Assembly (NCBI GenBank): GCA_946800325.1
Contig: OX326958.1
Span: 15,094,992-15,158,991 of the forward strand
DNA length: 64,000 bases
Source of the DNA: Luzula sylvatica
Lineage: Eukaryota; Streptophyta; Magnoliopsida; Poales; Juncaceae
Reading direction: 5' to 3'
Shown: positions 15,401 to 25,051 of the stretch, piece by piece
Numbering within the stretch: position 1 is the stretch's first letter
Layout: each line of letters begins with the position of its first letter
Notes under the pieces: generated by a model
The model's input: only the letters and a program-made list of their open reading frames with translations
What the model was told of the DNA's origin: nothing
The model's database searches: none
Program-made: the position numbers and the translations under genes

Positions 15401-16419
15401 GTATTTTGAGATCATTTGAATCGTATCTTTTACCACATAACATTTCACCAAAATTTACAAACACTAAGAAATTTTGTTTTTCGATTCAAAACAATCTGTT
15501 TATGCATTGGGGAGTTCAAATAACGTTTTTTGAGATCATTTGAATCGTATCTTTCACCACATAACATTTCACCAAAATTTACAAACACTAAGAAATTTTG
15601 TTTTTCGATTCAAAACAATCTGTTTATGCTTTGGGGAGTTCAAATAACGTATTTTGAGATCTTTTGAATCGTATCTTTTACCACATAACATTTCACCAAA
15701 ATTTACAAACACTAAGACAGTTTGTTTTTCGATTCAAAACAATTTGTTTATGCTTTGGGGAGTTCAAATAACGTATTTTTAGATCATTTGAATCGTATCT
15801 TTTACTACATAACATTTCACCAAAATTTACAAACACTAAGAAAGTTTGTTTTTCGATTCAAAACAATATGTTTATGCTTTGGGGAGTTCCAATAACGTAT
15901 TTTTACATCATTTGAATCGTATCTTTTACCACATAACATTTCACCAAAATTAACAAACACTAAGAAATTTTGTTTTTCGATTCAAAACAATCTTTTTATG
16001 CTTTGGGGAGTTCAAATAACGTATTTTGATATCATTTGAATCGTATCTTTTACCACATAACATTTCACCGAAATTTACAAACACTAAGAAAGTTTGTTTT
16101 TCGATTCAAACCAATCTGTTTATGCTTTGGGGAGTTCAAATAACGTATTTTGAGATCATTTGAATCGTATCTTTTACTACATAACATTTCACCAAAATTT
16201 ACAAATACTAAGAAAGTTTGTTTTTCGATTCAAAACAATTTGTTTATGCTTTGGGGAGTTCAAATAACGTATTTTGAGATCATTTGAATCGTATCTTTTA
16301 CTACATAACATTTCACCAAAATTTACAAACACTAAGAAAGTTTGTTTTTCGATTCAAAACAATTTGTTTACGCTTTGGGGAGTTCAAATAACATATTTTT
16401 ACATCATTCGAATCGTATC
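1..16419. repeat. 124-bp satellite array, left block
   Basis: About 132 head-to-tail copies of an AT-rich 124-bp monomer. Taking the monomer to start at atgctttgggg, starts fall at 1, 125, 249, 373 and 497, and the period holds across the block. Recognisable pieces in order are a ggggagttcaaataacg box, tttgaatcgtatc, ataacatttcacc, aaatttacaaacactaag and tttttcgattcaaaac. All copies have the same orientation. Rare length variants occur: one extra T (near 6420 and 6940) and 1-bp deletions (near 1683 and 4621). Variant monomers recur at whole-monomer spacings, showing higher-order repeats. No coding region, RNA gene or other element is seen here. A centromeric role is inferred only from array size, HOR structure and the embedded Athila-type element. 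Confidence 0.97.
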
Positions 16420-16424
16420 ATTTG
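16419..16424. other. Left satellite/retrotransposon junction
   Basis: Satellite sequence runs to gaatcgtatc (16410-16419), about 50 bases into a monomer, and then changes to sequence identical to 34240 onward, inside the 3' end of the Athila-type pol gene. Two or three T residues at 16421-16423 could belong to either side (microhomology). No LTR end and no target duplication lie at this junction, so it is a truncation or recombination breakpoint and not an insertion end. Confidence 0.85.
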
Positions 16425-16545
16425 AAGCGAAGGAACGAGCAAAACATTCAAAGTGAACGGTCATCGACTCAAGCACTACCACGCAAACTTCGAAACCGGG
16501 TGGATGGAGGAGCAATCTCTAAAGCCCAACGATACCTCACAATGA
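16424..16545 (+). pseudogene. C-terminal remnant of Athila-type pol
   Basis: The frame ending at the TGA at 16543-16545 encodes the last 39 residues of the integrase C-terminal region, identical to the end of the full pol gene at 34361. Everything upstream has been replaced by satellite. It can have no function alone. It marks which part of the element the truncated upstream copy retained. Confidence 0.85.
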
Positions 16546-16783
16546 TGAGCTCGGCCAAGTCGAGCTCAAGACGTTAAACAAGAGCGCTAGCGAGGGAGGC
16601 AAGCCCACGCATCAAAGGTTGTATCTCTCTATTATCCCTCTTTTTGAAATTTTCGATTTTGTATACTTGAGGACAAGTAATCTCTAAGTGTGGGGGGGTA
16701 ACATACAATCTTTGACCTGTATGAGCCCAATTAAAAATTTAAAAATCAGGGAAAAATTGAAAATTTTTGATCTGGCCAGCAAC

Positions 16784-17100
16784 TCCATTGTAACGGACCT
16801 CAATGTCCGTTGTAACGGACTATATAGAAATTTAAATTTTGACTGGCGCCAAGAGCTCCGTTCTAACGGACATTGAGGTCCGTTACAACGGAGGGAAAAT
16901 AGCGTTGCAACGGACATGAAAAACACAGGAAATTGCGTTGCAACGGTAAATTCCCAAAATTTGCCAGAACTATGTGCGTTGTAACGGACCTCAATGTCCG
17001 TTGCAACGGACATACTCAGAATTTTCAAACTAAGCTACGAATAGTGCTCCGTTATAACGCAGTTAGTACGTTGTAACGGACCTCAATGTCCGTTAAAACA
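16784..17100. promoter_or_regulatory. Palindrome cluster, CCGTTGTAACGG type (truncated copy)
   Basis: About nine palindromes or half-sites of the form (C/G)CGTT-NN-AACGG lie in 317 bp, many joined by a ggacctcaatgtcc linker. Two 36-bp arms (16784-16819 and 16857-16892) are inverted copies with three mismatches, separated by 37 bases, so the region could form a long hairpin. The function is not known; see the equivalent region at 34600-34916. Confidence 0.7.
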
Positions 17101-17422
17101 AAATTTCATTTTACTCGGAATTTCGCTCTCAAAATTGAAAGTTTGCAAAATATTTAAAAAGATTTGGTTATGATTTTGAAGAGATCTATTCGGGGATTCC
17201 AGCCCTATTGTTTCAAATTTCACGAGTTTGAGACACTTGATCAATGCACGGTTCATGCGATACGTTTTAACTCGATTTTCGAACCCGTAATTGATATGGA
17301 CTTATGAGTAAGGTTCTTAGCGTGGCCGTTAAAGTACGTTTTGCTAGAGTTAAAACATGACCAATTGCACTATGAAATGACCGTTTGTGGGGACCCGTTA
17401 GTAGATCAAATATACTCACTTG

Positions 17423-17453
<31 letters not shown>

Positions 17454-17650
17454 AAGGTCAAAAGACAACACCGAGAGTAACCTCATTGCATTTCGGTGTA
17501 GCGAGGCTTTCGGTTAAAGACTTCACACATAAGAGAGAGAAAAAAAAAAAAAAAAAAAAAAAAATGAAGGTCAAAAGACAACACCGAGAGTAACCTCATT
17601 GCATTTCGGTGTAGTGAGGCTTTCGGTTAAAGACTTCATATAAGAGAGAA
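17423..17650 (+). repeat. Two tandem ~113-bp units with A-runs
   Basis: Each unit has an A-run of roughly 25 to 30 bases followed by tgaaggtcaaaagacaac, a segment ending in ggctttcggttaaagactt, and aagagagag. The gaagg landmarks are at 17453 and 17566. The same pair occurs at 35239-35466, where the A-runs are broken by single T or G bases. The A-runs are the fastest-diverging part of the two otherwise near-identical copies. Confidence 0.8.
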
Positions 17651-18089
17651 AAGAAAACGAATGAGCGGGAAAATTGATCGAAAACGGGTATGAACCTTGT
17701 ACCATTGTACCAAACATGTTTTAAAATGAATAACTTGCATTTAAGATCATCTAGCAAAACGGGAAATTTTGGCCCGATAATAGCTTTCGAATTGAGTTCT
17801 TTTGAGATTGTGGAGTTAAGCAATTCGAAGTAAAAACGTTTAAGTCGCTCTTACCGTTTGAGATCGAGTGTCATGAAAAACTCTTATGAAATTTCGAGTA
17901 TTTTCGAGATCTAATAATGAAAAGACCAATATCATTCTAAATAACTAGTGAACTTGATGAAAGGAGAGTGAACCATTTGATTCATAAAATTAGTTTTTGA
18001 ACCAACAATATAACTTCAACAAAATCTTATGCAATTCTCTATTATGTTTGACTTTTATACTCTAATTGATCGAGGACGATCAAGGATTT

Positions 18090-18104
18090 AAGTGTGGGGG
18101 TATT
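18090..18104 (+). promoter_or_regulatory. Polypurine tract before the shared LTR
   Basis: The sequence aagtgtgggggtatt directly precedes the LTR start TGATG. This is the usual place of the plus-strand primer of Ty3/gypsy elements. Its presence upstream of a 5' LTR is what shows that another element copy once continued to the left. Confidence 0.75.
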
Positions 18105-18491
18105 TGATGTGAGGCAAATAAGGCACAAAATTAATGCTTAATTTGGGGATTTTAGCCCTTGTGAAGAACAATTCTATATACTTTATTAATCATATTTGAG
18201 ATAACATGAATATTTCTTCACTAAGTGTGTTTTACTGCTTAATTACAGGAATTAGAAGGAATTTCTGGGAATTTGGAGAGTGTAGTTGTCTCCAACACGT
18301 CAAGAGGAGTGAAAATGATATATTACACCGATATATTCGGTACATAAATGAGACGGGAGGCAAACAATCATCATGATGAAAACTTACACACAAGTTTATA
18401 CGAAAACCACTCAATCCTTAGCCCTTATCCAGCCCACCTACCTTTGATGGAAATTACCTCATTACCCTCAATCCTCTTCACCAACTCGTGG

Positions 18492-18523
18492 CCAATAAGA
18501 AGACTCCGTGAGTGCTATAAATA
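18492..18523 (+). promoter_or_regulatory. LTR promoter: CCAAT and TATA boxes
   Basis: CCAAT at 18492-18496 and TATAAATA at 18516-18523 lie about 400 bp into the LTR, followed by a CT-rich stretch (tctctctctctctt near 18574). This fits a plant RNA polymerase II core promoter with transcription starting about 30 bp downstream. The start itself is inferred. Confidence 0.65.
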
Positions 18524-19159
18524 TGACCACAAGGGCCACGAGTTTGGGACACTCTTTTTACCCTTTTTACACTCTCTCTCTCTCTCTTTTCCAAGCACAA
18601 TCAAGATCCTTCAAGATACTTCAAGATCAATCAAGAAAAATCTCTCAAGGACTAGTCGAGACAAGGGAGCTCATCCCTTCGATGAACCCTTCTCATCCTT
18701 TGAAGATCGGGCCGTGACAAGGAGCTATTCCCTACGGTGGATTTGAGAAGAAGTGCCGTGACTCGATCCAAGTTTCTTCGAAGTGATTGTGATCCGAGAC
18801 AAGGGAGCTTCATCCTTTCGGTACAATCCATCACTCTCGAGACAAGGAGCAAGGATCTTTCGGTACGAGGCAAGGAGACAAGGAGCTTCACTTCGAGGCT
18901 TTCTCAACTAAGTGTACTCCTTTTCAATTACTTGATTAATTGTTGTTTGATTGGATTTTGTTGTGTAAAGAATTCTCGGTTTAATGAATCTTTAGTTTCT
19001 TGTTTACTTGAATCGAATCTTTGTTCTAAACTTGTTCTTTTACTTGATCTTTTGCCCTCAATTACTGCCTTAAACTTAGTTCAAATTTCCATTAAATCAA
19101 TCCCAAAACAAACCTTCAATTCAATCCTCAATTCAAATTACAAATTCGAAATCCAGAAC

Positions 19160-19505
19160 AAACTCCGTTGTAACGGAACCTAACTTGCGTTATAACGGAC
19201 CATTCGGTTTGTACCTGACTTTCAGTCTGTTGGTACTCCGTTGTAACGCAACTTACTTCCGTTGTAACGGACCAGCAAGGAAAAGCATTCAATATCACTT
19301 ATACTAGTGCGTTGTAACGGCCATCGTGGTCCGTTGTAACGGATTAACCAATCCGTTGCAACGCAACCCCTGTTCGTTATAACGGACCAGTTTAGTGCGT
19401 TATAACGGAGTTTCATCCGTTGTAACGGACGTTCATCTCACACTTAGCGCCAGAATTTTCACTCAAGTCCGTTGTAACGTAACTTACTTCCGTTGTAGCG
19501 GACTA
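19160..19505. promoter_or_regulatory. Palindrome cluster in the 5' LTR (TCCGTTGTAACGGA type)
   Basis: Twelve copies of (T/G)(C/G)CGTT-(GT/AT/GC)-AACG(G/C) lie in about 345 bp, for example tccgttgtaacgga near 19330 and gcgttataacggag near 19396. They lie downstream of the TATA box, so probably in the transcribed R/U5 part. Each half contains AACGG, the known core of MYB3R/MSA sites. Regulatory use is an inference. Confidence 0.65.
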
Positions 19506-19683
19506 TCTTCTGTGAATTTTCTTCGTTATTTCTCATCCATTTTGATCCAAATTTTGACGCAATTGCTCCCCGTGGAACGAACTTTCATATTTTTCACTAT
19601 ACACATATATTTTCACACTTATTGATTGAATCGGGTTTTCGAATACAACGATAATTTTACACGCCAAAAACCCGCCCATCAAA

Positions 19684-19701
19684 TGGCGCCGCTGCCGGGG
19701 A
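19684..19701 (+). promoter_or_regulatory. Primer binding site, tRNA-Asp type
   Basis: The sequence tggcgccgctgccgggga starts two bases after the LTR end. It agrees with the complement of the 3' end of plant tRNA-Asp at 17 of 18 positions from memory of that tRNA. A tRNA-Asp primer is common in Athila/Tat elements. It fixes the 5' LTR boundary and the + orientation. Confidence 0.85.
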
Positions 19702-19811
19702 GCGGTGTTTAAGTCAATATTTTAGATCGAAACTTGAGATTTAAATTCATAAATTTGTTTACTCACTTCTTTGTTTCTTTTGTTACAATCTAGGTAAAGG
19801 AAGAAAACTTT

Positions 19812-21750
19812 ATGCACAACACAAGATCACGAAAAGGCGAATTACTTCCATTTATCAAAGAAATCGAAAGAAGGAACAAGAGCTCTAAGAAGAGCAAGGA
19901 ACCGACACAAGAAGATCAAGACGAACCTCAACTTCAAACTCAAACTTTTTCTTCTCTCTCTACTCATTTAAATTCAAACATGGATGATGAAACTAGGATT
20001 CCAAGACCAAAAACATTAAAGGAATTAGTGGCCCCAAATATCATAGAAGATAATTACAATTTTATTAGGCCGAATATACCGAACTTTAAAGCCGATCCGA
20101 GCATCATTGGCTCTTTACCCATCTTTCATGGCAAAGCAACCGAAAACCCACACAAGCATTTGAAAGATTTCAAAATTCAACTAAACATCTATGCAAATTA
20201 TGAAGCATTTAACGATATTCTACTTCTTATTTTCCCTTATTCGCTAGGTGAAGGGCCGAAAGATTGGTTCTACAACCTACGAGGACCCCTCGATTTCAAT
20301 GAAGTGGCTAGGCGTTTCAAGGAGAAATACTACTCGCATTCGAGATTGGCGGCAATTAGGCGAGAACTTCTAGCAATCACGCAAAAGCCAAACGAAGCTC
20401 TCCACGAGTATTACGATCGATTCAATCGTTTGATGGAGGAATGTCCAAGCCACAATGTCGCAATCCATTACCTATACGAGCAATTTATACAAGGGCTAGG
20501 ATACTCCGAGAGTCAATTCCTCAACGCATCCGCGGGAGGAAGTATCGCGAACAAAGATCTCGAAGAGATTAAGAAGCTACTCGAAGTAATGGCAACCAAT
20601 TCTCAATCAAGAAGAAATGTTGAATACCGAGTTAATGCGTGTAGCGACCTCAATGTCGACATGCTTAACAACAAGCTCGAGATCATCATGAAGGCTTTGG
20701 GTAAGGAGGAAACGAAAACATGTGGGGTTTGCCTCGCAAATACACACCACACCGATGAGTGCCCGAGTGTAATCGAAGATGCGAATGCTGTTTACAAGAA
20801 ATTCGACGCCTCGAACTCGTATAACCCTAATCTCCGCAACCATCCTAACTTTAGTTGGTCGAATCCCAACAATGCTCAACCCGATCCATACCGACAAGCG
20901 GTTGCAAAACCGGCCACGTACCAACATCCAAATGCGACTCAAGCGGTTCAAAAATCGTTTCCAACTCAAGACCCGAATCAAGAAATGAAGCAAATGATGG
21001 AAGGAATGATGTCAATGATGCAATCAATGAACGGAAAAATCGACAAAAATGAGAAAAACATGGACTCAATAAAGCAAGATATTGGAGTTGTGAAGCAAGA
21101 TGTGACAAGTGTAAGACAAGAGATCTCGAACACAAATCGCCATGTGGGCAACTTGGAGACTCAAATCAATCAAATTGCCACTCGAGTAAACGTAATCGAA
21201 TCTCAAGGTACATCTCGACTCCAATCTCAATCTTTGGCTCCTTCCGAGCAAAGGCATGTGAACGCAATATCGCTCCGAAGCGGTAAAGAGGTGGGCGAAA
21301 GTTCGAAGAGCAAGGAGGTTCAAGAAGAAAAGGAGCTCGAGGTACCGGTACCGAAAGAGAGTCCGACTCAAGCCGCGACAATACCAACTCAAGAACTTGA
21401 AACCGAATCGACTCAAGTCAAGCCACCTTTCCCGAGTCGTCTCCCAAAGCCAATCGAATCGAATAACGACGTGCTTGCCATCTTAAAGAAAGTGGAGGTA
21501 AACATTCCTCTACTCGAAGCAATCAAAGAAGTGCCTCGTTTGGCAAAATACCTCAAGGCATTGTGCACGAATAAAAGAAAGACAAAGGGAGATGAGTTGA
21601 TAAGTGTGGGGGAGAGTGTTTCGGCGATTTTGAAACTCCCCCAAAAGCACAAAGATCCGGGGATGTTTGCCATTCCATGCAAAATTGGGCAACATGAATT
21701 ACCCAAATGCATGCTCGATTTGGGCGCATCCATCAATGTAATGCCCTTCT
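19812..21750 (+). CDS. gag: Athila-type gag-protease, interrupted by the copia insertion
   Basis: Encodes the capsid polyprotein that packages element RNA, followed by the start of the aspartic protease. The ATG at 19812 is the first after the primer site (128 bp leader), and the N terminus MHNTRSRKG is typical. The retrotransposon gag domain covers about residues 100-235, with DWFYNLRG near 150. A CCHC zinc knuckle (C-x2-C-x4-H-x4-C, starting CGVC) lies near 307-320. A Met/Gln-rich stretch near 395-445 probably forms a coiled coil. The RSGK motif lies near 490. The protease active site LDLGAS is near residue 634. The frame is open to the copia target site at 21750. A spurious extension of 18 codons runs into the copia LTR before a stop. 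Reading resumes at 30921 in the same frame once the insertion and one 5-bp duplication are discounted, so the insertion is what breaks the gene. Confidence 0.9.
21602..21612 (+). promoter_or_regulatory. Internal AAGTGTGGGGG motif in gag
   Basis: The same 11-mer as in the polypurine tract, here inside coding sequence (codons for Ser-Val-Gly). It is one of four copies in the element. An additional plus-strand priming site is possible but unproven. Confidence 0.35.
21746..21750. other. Target site duplication of the copia element, left copy
   Basis: cttct directly before TGTTGG. The same five bases follow the other LTR at 30916-30920. A 5-bp duplication is normal for copia integration and shows that both ends are intact. 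Confidence 0.95.
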
Positions 21751-22330
21751 TGTTGGTTAATTCTAACCTAGAGGGGGGTAAATTTGGCAATCTAACTTAT
21801 ACTTAGTTTAGATTTAACCTAATTTACGGTGCGGAATAAATAATAATTTAGATGATAAAGATGATACCGTACAAACACTTTGACACAAGATGTTTGTTTA
21901 CGAAGTTCGGTAGGTGGTTGCTTTGTAGCTTTAACTCACCCTTTACTCGCTTAATTGACCGATTCAATTATTTGCGAGTACCTACGTCTCCAGGAATGCC
22001 TTGTGCCTCTTTTTGGCTTTCGATTGACTTCCAACTCAACTCGATTACAAGGAATTTGCCTAGATCGATTTACACGCTTCTATCGATCTATAGCTTAGGC
22101 TCTTTACACTTTGTTGCACTAGCCTATTACACTTTTTCACTAATCGAGCTACAACGTGATCGGTCACGTGAGTGGGATACGATTAGTGGAGAATATCGAA
22201 AGTAGATCAACGATCTAAAGAGGTTTCTCAAGCTATCAATGGATATAGATAATCACAGCTTAGGGTTTCTCTCTTTTTAGGTTTGAATATTTGAAAATGA
22301 GGAAGTGGGAGAGAGAGACCCATGAAGGAT

Positions 22331-22340
22331 TCTATTTATA
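22331..22340 (-). promoter_or_regulatory. TATA box in the copia 3' LTR
   Basis: tctatttata on the + strand reads TATAAATAGA on the element's strand. The functional copy is in the 5' LTR at 30090-30099. Confidence 0.6.
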
Positions 22341-22370
22341 CTCTCTATAGAAATCCTTCAGAAAACTTGT

Positions 22371-22820
22371 AGTGCGTTCGAACGCATACAGTCCGTTCGG
22401 AACGCACTTGAAGTTTGCACTAGCCGTTTCAAAATAACGTGCAAGTACATCTTGGGTCCGTTCGAACGTACAATGTCCGTTCGTAACGGACTCAATTATA
22501 CATAGCATTTTGCGTTCACAGGAATAAGAGTCCGTTCAACGCACTGAAAAGTGGGTGAACGGATTCCAGGTTGTCCGTTCGAACGCACATGTGTGTTCGT
22601 TCGAACGCACACATCCCTGTGACGTTTTCCGTTCACAGGAAGGATTGTCCGTTCAACGCACTCAGAAGGTGGGTGAACGGATTATAATTATCCGTTCGAA
22701 CGGACATGTTCGTTCGAACGTACACATCCCTGTGACACGTTTGGTTCTTATCAAGTTTTAAAGCTTTGATATTTAGCAAGTCCGTTCTGAACGGACTTTG
22801 AGTTCGTTCAGAACGCACTT
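22371..22820. promoter_or_regulatory. Palindrome cluster in the copia 3' LTR (TCCGTTCGAACGGA type)
   Basis: A run of about a dozen palindromes such as gtgcgttcgaacgcat, tccgttcgaacgcaca and tccgttcgaacggaca. Part of it is a tandem pair of about 117-bp units (from 22511 and 22628), each ending in cacatccctgtgac. In element orientation it lies upstream of the TATA box, in U3. This copy is at the 3' LTR; the promoter-proximal copy is at 30131-30583. Confidence 0.7.
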
Positions 22821-23154
22821 CCTGCTTGACTGAACTCTTTGTTATTTTGAACATGATTTTACTTGAGTTCTACTAGGTTTGTCCCTATGGTTTATTTGTG
22901 GCGTATCCCACTCACGGAAGGCTTCAACATCTTGAGTCTTGATGTATTCCAATGGCCTTCCTTGTGTTCTTCTTTTCTTGTTTATGTTGAGACTTCATGT
23001 CCTGATTCTTGATGTAATCCAATGAAGTCCTCCTTCACAAGTCCTCCTTCATCTTCGTATCGTACCTATGTTATCCTGCACTTTTCTGGATGTATACATT
23101 AGTAATGACAGTGTTTTGAAATAATCAAACTATCAGGAAATTTGAACCAACAAA

Positions 23155-23165
23155 CTCCCCCTTTT
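23155..23165 (-). promoter_or_regulatory. Polypurine tract of the copia element
   Basis: ctcccccttttg on the + strand reads as AAAAGGGGGAG on the - strand, two bases from the 3' LTR. This is the expected plus-strand primer and confirms minus orientation. Confidence 0.85.
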
Positions 23166-23235
23166 GATTAATTTCAAAACACTGTCGGTTTGGAGAGTTT
23201 CACCATTTAGTTGAGAACTTTCCGTACGATCGTTT

Positions 23236-23313
23236 CTCCCCCATTTTGAAAGAGATCAAAAGGGCCAAGGAGACTTCAACAACGGAAGGCTCCCCCTAAA
23301 TGCGAGCTCCCCC
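23236..23313 (-). repeat. Extra GGGGGAG tracts near the polypurine tract
   Basis: The heptamer GGGGGAG (element strand) recurs at 23236-23242, 23290-23296 and 23307-23313, besides the primary tract at 23155. Another copy lies between gag and pol at 28171-28177. Multiple polypurine tracts are a described Sirevirus feature. Confidence 0.6.
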
Positions 23314-23683
23314 TCAAAGAATGAATTGATGAATGTATGAGCTCGTAAATATGATCAAATTCTTTTGTTTTGAATGATGACAATCCTTTCAAAATTTAGC
23401 AGATTTTTAAGAAAATATAACAGTTTTTGTGTGTGCGTTCCGAATGGAAAAAGTAATGCGTTCGAACGCACTTGCTTCTGGACTGATAGGTTATATAAAA
23501 ATAAAAAATCCAAAATAGATGCAACAATTTAAACTGACAATATGACCATAAAACAGTTTGTTCACAACATGGCATGACACAAAGATTACATACACAACAA
23601 ACACAATAAACACAAGGTTTCACACATGCATGTCATATAAAAATAGACACTACAACACACGACACTTATACTACCGCCGGTGA
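23314..23683 (-). other. Copia spacer between the extra ORF and the polypurine tracts
   Basis: AT-rich with no convincing ORF. It includes a palindrome group (gcgttccgaatgg and gcgttcgaacgcac, 23427-23473) of the same type as in the LTR. Confidence 0.6.
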
Positions 23684-25051
23684 TTACATCTCGTTGGGAC
23701 CGGGGTAAGGGTTCGGGTCGGGATGATAGCTTGGACCGGACGCAAAGAAGTCGTCGACGTTGAAATTTCCCGAATGGGACCTCGACGGATTTGCGGTGGG
23801 ATTAGCTGGAGGAGGAGGATTGGCGTGTTCTCGAGGTTCAGGGTAGGACCCGAAACGGTTTTCAAGATGACCGTAAAGGTCGGAAAATTGATGTTCTACT
23901 CTCTCGAGCATCCTTGTCTCGGAAACTTGCATGCCCTCTCGAATTTCATTTCGAATCCCTCGTTCATGTCGCTCCATACGCTTATTCATTTCCTCTAGCA
24001 ACGACGTTATGTGAGCAAACCGCCTTTCATCCCTTTCCATCGGGACGTTCGAACTTCTTACACTCTCACTCCTCTCACGTGGTCGAGCCTGGTTTGCACT
24101 GCTCTGGTCTGATGGAGCGTCACTCTCCAACCAACGGGTAGGATTTGGAGGAAGGTGGAACGCTCCCTCTTCATCTGGGTGATCGATAATCCATTCATGA
24201 GCTTGTGTCGAATACCGAAACCTTTGACGCAGAAGGTTTAATTTTGACGAGAGGTTGATCGGTGGTTCAGGTCGGAAATCCCAATCTTCCACCGGTATCG
24301 AGACTCCTTGGAGGTTCAACATTCGAGCAATCAACGTTCCATAGGGTAACGACGCATTCCTAAGCTTCATGGCGCTTTCCATGTGGCTTAATATGAGATG
24401 AGGCACATGGATGGGTAGTTGGTCCTCGTACCACATGCGATATAAACACAAGATATTTCGATCTTCGAGGTTTACTCTCAATTTTTCAACTGGAGCGAGA
24501 ATGTTATTACCAATTATCCAGACGAATTTTTCAGGAGCGGCCAAGTGTGACACTGCTGATTGTGATGCGTATTTATTCGTGACCACTTTCTTCATGGTTT
24601 CGAAACCTTCGATTTCAATTTTCCCCCTGCGGTCGTTGTACACCTTCTCTCCATCATCTTTGAGCCTGAACAAGTCGCACAAATTTTGCACCGAGATTAC
24701 AACTTCCTCACCGAGAATAAACGAGGTTATCTTATCTGGGGCATGATCGAAAGTGGCGTTTGCATAGAATAGCCGAGTGATGATCTCATACGACCTCTCG
24801 TTGAGACGCGCAAGGTTTGCAAATCCCCATTTTTGTTCGATTTCCTCGATCTTGTTGGAAAGAATAGAACAATTTCGTGGAAACTCGTAATAGTACGATT
24901 TTGAGAGGGGTCTCCTTACCACAACGCTATTGAAAAGCAGTCCGGATTCCTGGTTTCGAAAGAGATAATCGTTATTCGGATTAGTGAAATCGTAATCGGC
25001 TTCCATTCGTGCGCTGTGATTAGGTCTGTTGGCTGGCGTGCCCCTCTTCAT
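23684..25051 (-). CDS. Extra ORF of the copia element, plant-transposon-domain-like protein
   Basis: 455 codons from an ATG at 25049-25051, with no internal stops. It lies between RNase H and the 3' LTR, where Sireviruses may carry an env-like or additional ORF. Residues about 55-290 contain an FYAN motif near 95, an S-F-I-L-G-E-E segment, and later KFVWIIGNNIL and LPYGTLIARML. The pattern resembles the domain called putative plant transposon protein (Pfam Transposase_32), known mainly from Athila and related retroelement ORFs. Residues about 345-405 look like a charged coiled coil (repeated Met/Glu/Arg), and the tail is Pro/Asn/Gly-rich. I see no signal peptide or membrane segment, so an envelope role is not supported. 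It remains open while gag and pol of the same element have decayed. Molecular function is unknown; the family call is from memory. Confidence 0.7.
   Translation of the reverse strand: MKRGTPANRPNHSARMEADYDFTNPNNDYLFRNQESGLLFNSVVVRRPLSKSYYYEFPRNCSILSNKIEEIEQKWGFANLARLNERSYEIITRLFYANATFDHAPDKITSFILGEEVVISVQNLCDLFRLKDDGEKVYNDRRGKIEIEGFETMKKVVTNKYASQSAVSHLAAPEKFVWIIGNNILAPVEKLRVNLEDRNILCLYRMWYEDQLPIHVPHLILSHMESAMKLRNASLPYGTLIARMLNLQGVSIPVEDWDFRPEPPINLSSKLNLLRQRFRYSTQAHEWIIDHPDEEGAFHLPPNPTRWLESDAPSDQSSANQARPRERSESVRSSNVPMERDERRFAHITSLLEEMNKRMERHERGIRNEIREGMQVSETRMLERVEHQFSDLYGHLENRFGSYPEPREHANPPPPANPTANPSRSHSGNFNVDDFFASGPSYHPDPNPYPGPNEM

Larger units (their letters stand above)
16424..18104 (+). 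mobile_element. Truncated second copy of the Athila-type 3' internal region
   Basis: This stretch repeats 34240-35920 at a constant offset of 17816 bp. It holds the last 39 codons of pol, the non-coding 3' region with the palindrome cluster, the paired poly(A)-containing repeats and the polypurine tract, and it runs straight into the LTR at 18105. Outside the A-runs only about four substitutions are visible. It therefore looks like the tail of an upstream copy sharing the LTR at 18105-19681 with the full element, as unequal or template-switch recombination would leave. Its 5' part is missing. Confidence 0.88.
16546..18104 (+). other. Non-coding 3' region of the truncated copy
   Basis: No protein frame worth calling. 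It contains a polypurine-like aagtgtggggg (16686-16696), a cluster of CCGTTGTAACGG-type palindromes with one long imperfect hairpin (16784-17100), two roughly 113-bp tandem units each led by an A-run (about 17423-17650), and the likely polypurine tract (18090-18104) just before the LTR. Short ORFs here are translations of repeats. Confidence 0.75.
18105..19681 (+). mobile_element. 5' LTR of the Athila-type element (1577 bp)
   Basis: Starts TGATGTGAGG and ends CCCGCCCATCA, giving short inverted ends TGATG/CATCA. It matches 35921-37497 over its full length at an offset of 17816 bp, with about eight substitutions by eye (near 0.5 percent). It contains a CCAAT box and a TATA box (18492-18523) and a dense cluster of short palindromes near its 3' end. 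It also serves as the 3' LTR of the truncated copy to its left. Several ORFs of 60-148 codons cross it on both strands, but none resembles a protein. Confidence 0.95.
21751..23152 (-). mobile_element. 3' LTR of the copia element (1402 bp)
   Basis: Begins TGTTGGTTAATTC and ends GAACCAACA on the + strand. It is the element's 3' LTR because the genes run on the - strand and the polypurine tract abuts it at 23153. It matches 29510-30915 throughout. ORFs on either strand, including one of 117 codons, are not protein-like. Confidence 0.95.

Noticed and set aside
1..16419. CRISPR-like array
   Set aside because: The repeats are regular, but the whole 124 bp is repeated with no unique spacers. The DNA is a plant satellite.
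16424..18104. Independent Athila insertion on the left
   Set aside because: There is no LTR or target duplication at its left end, and it shares the LTR at 18105 with the full element, so a tandem array remnant explains it better.
18348..18746. ORFs inside the Athila-type LTR (132 and 148 codons, with antisense counterparts)
   Set aside because: Same ORFs in both LTRs because the LTRs are copies. Composition follows the CT-rich leader and there is no recognisable domain.
20607..21416. Antisense ORFs over gag (94-128 codons) and others opposite pol
   Set aside because: Shadows of the real coding frame; the sense strand carries the recognised gag and pol domains.
21852..22205. 117-codon ORF in both copia LTRs (also 29611-29964)
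   Set aside because: Runs against the element's own transcription, lies within U5/R, and has no domain.
23684..25051. Envelope protein for the copia extra ORF
   Set aside because: No signal peptide, membrane-spanning segment or envelope-like features. The sequence fits a plant-transposon-domain protein with a coiled coil.
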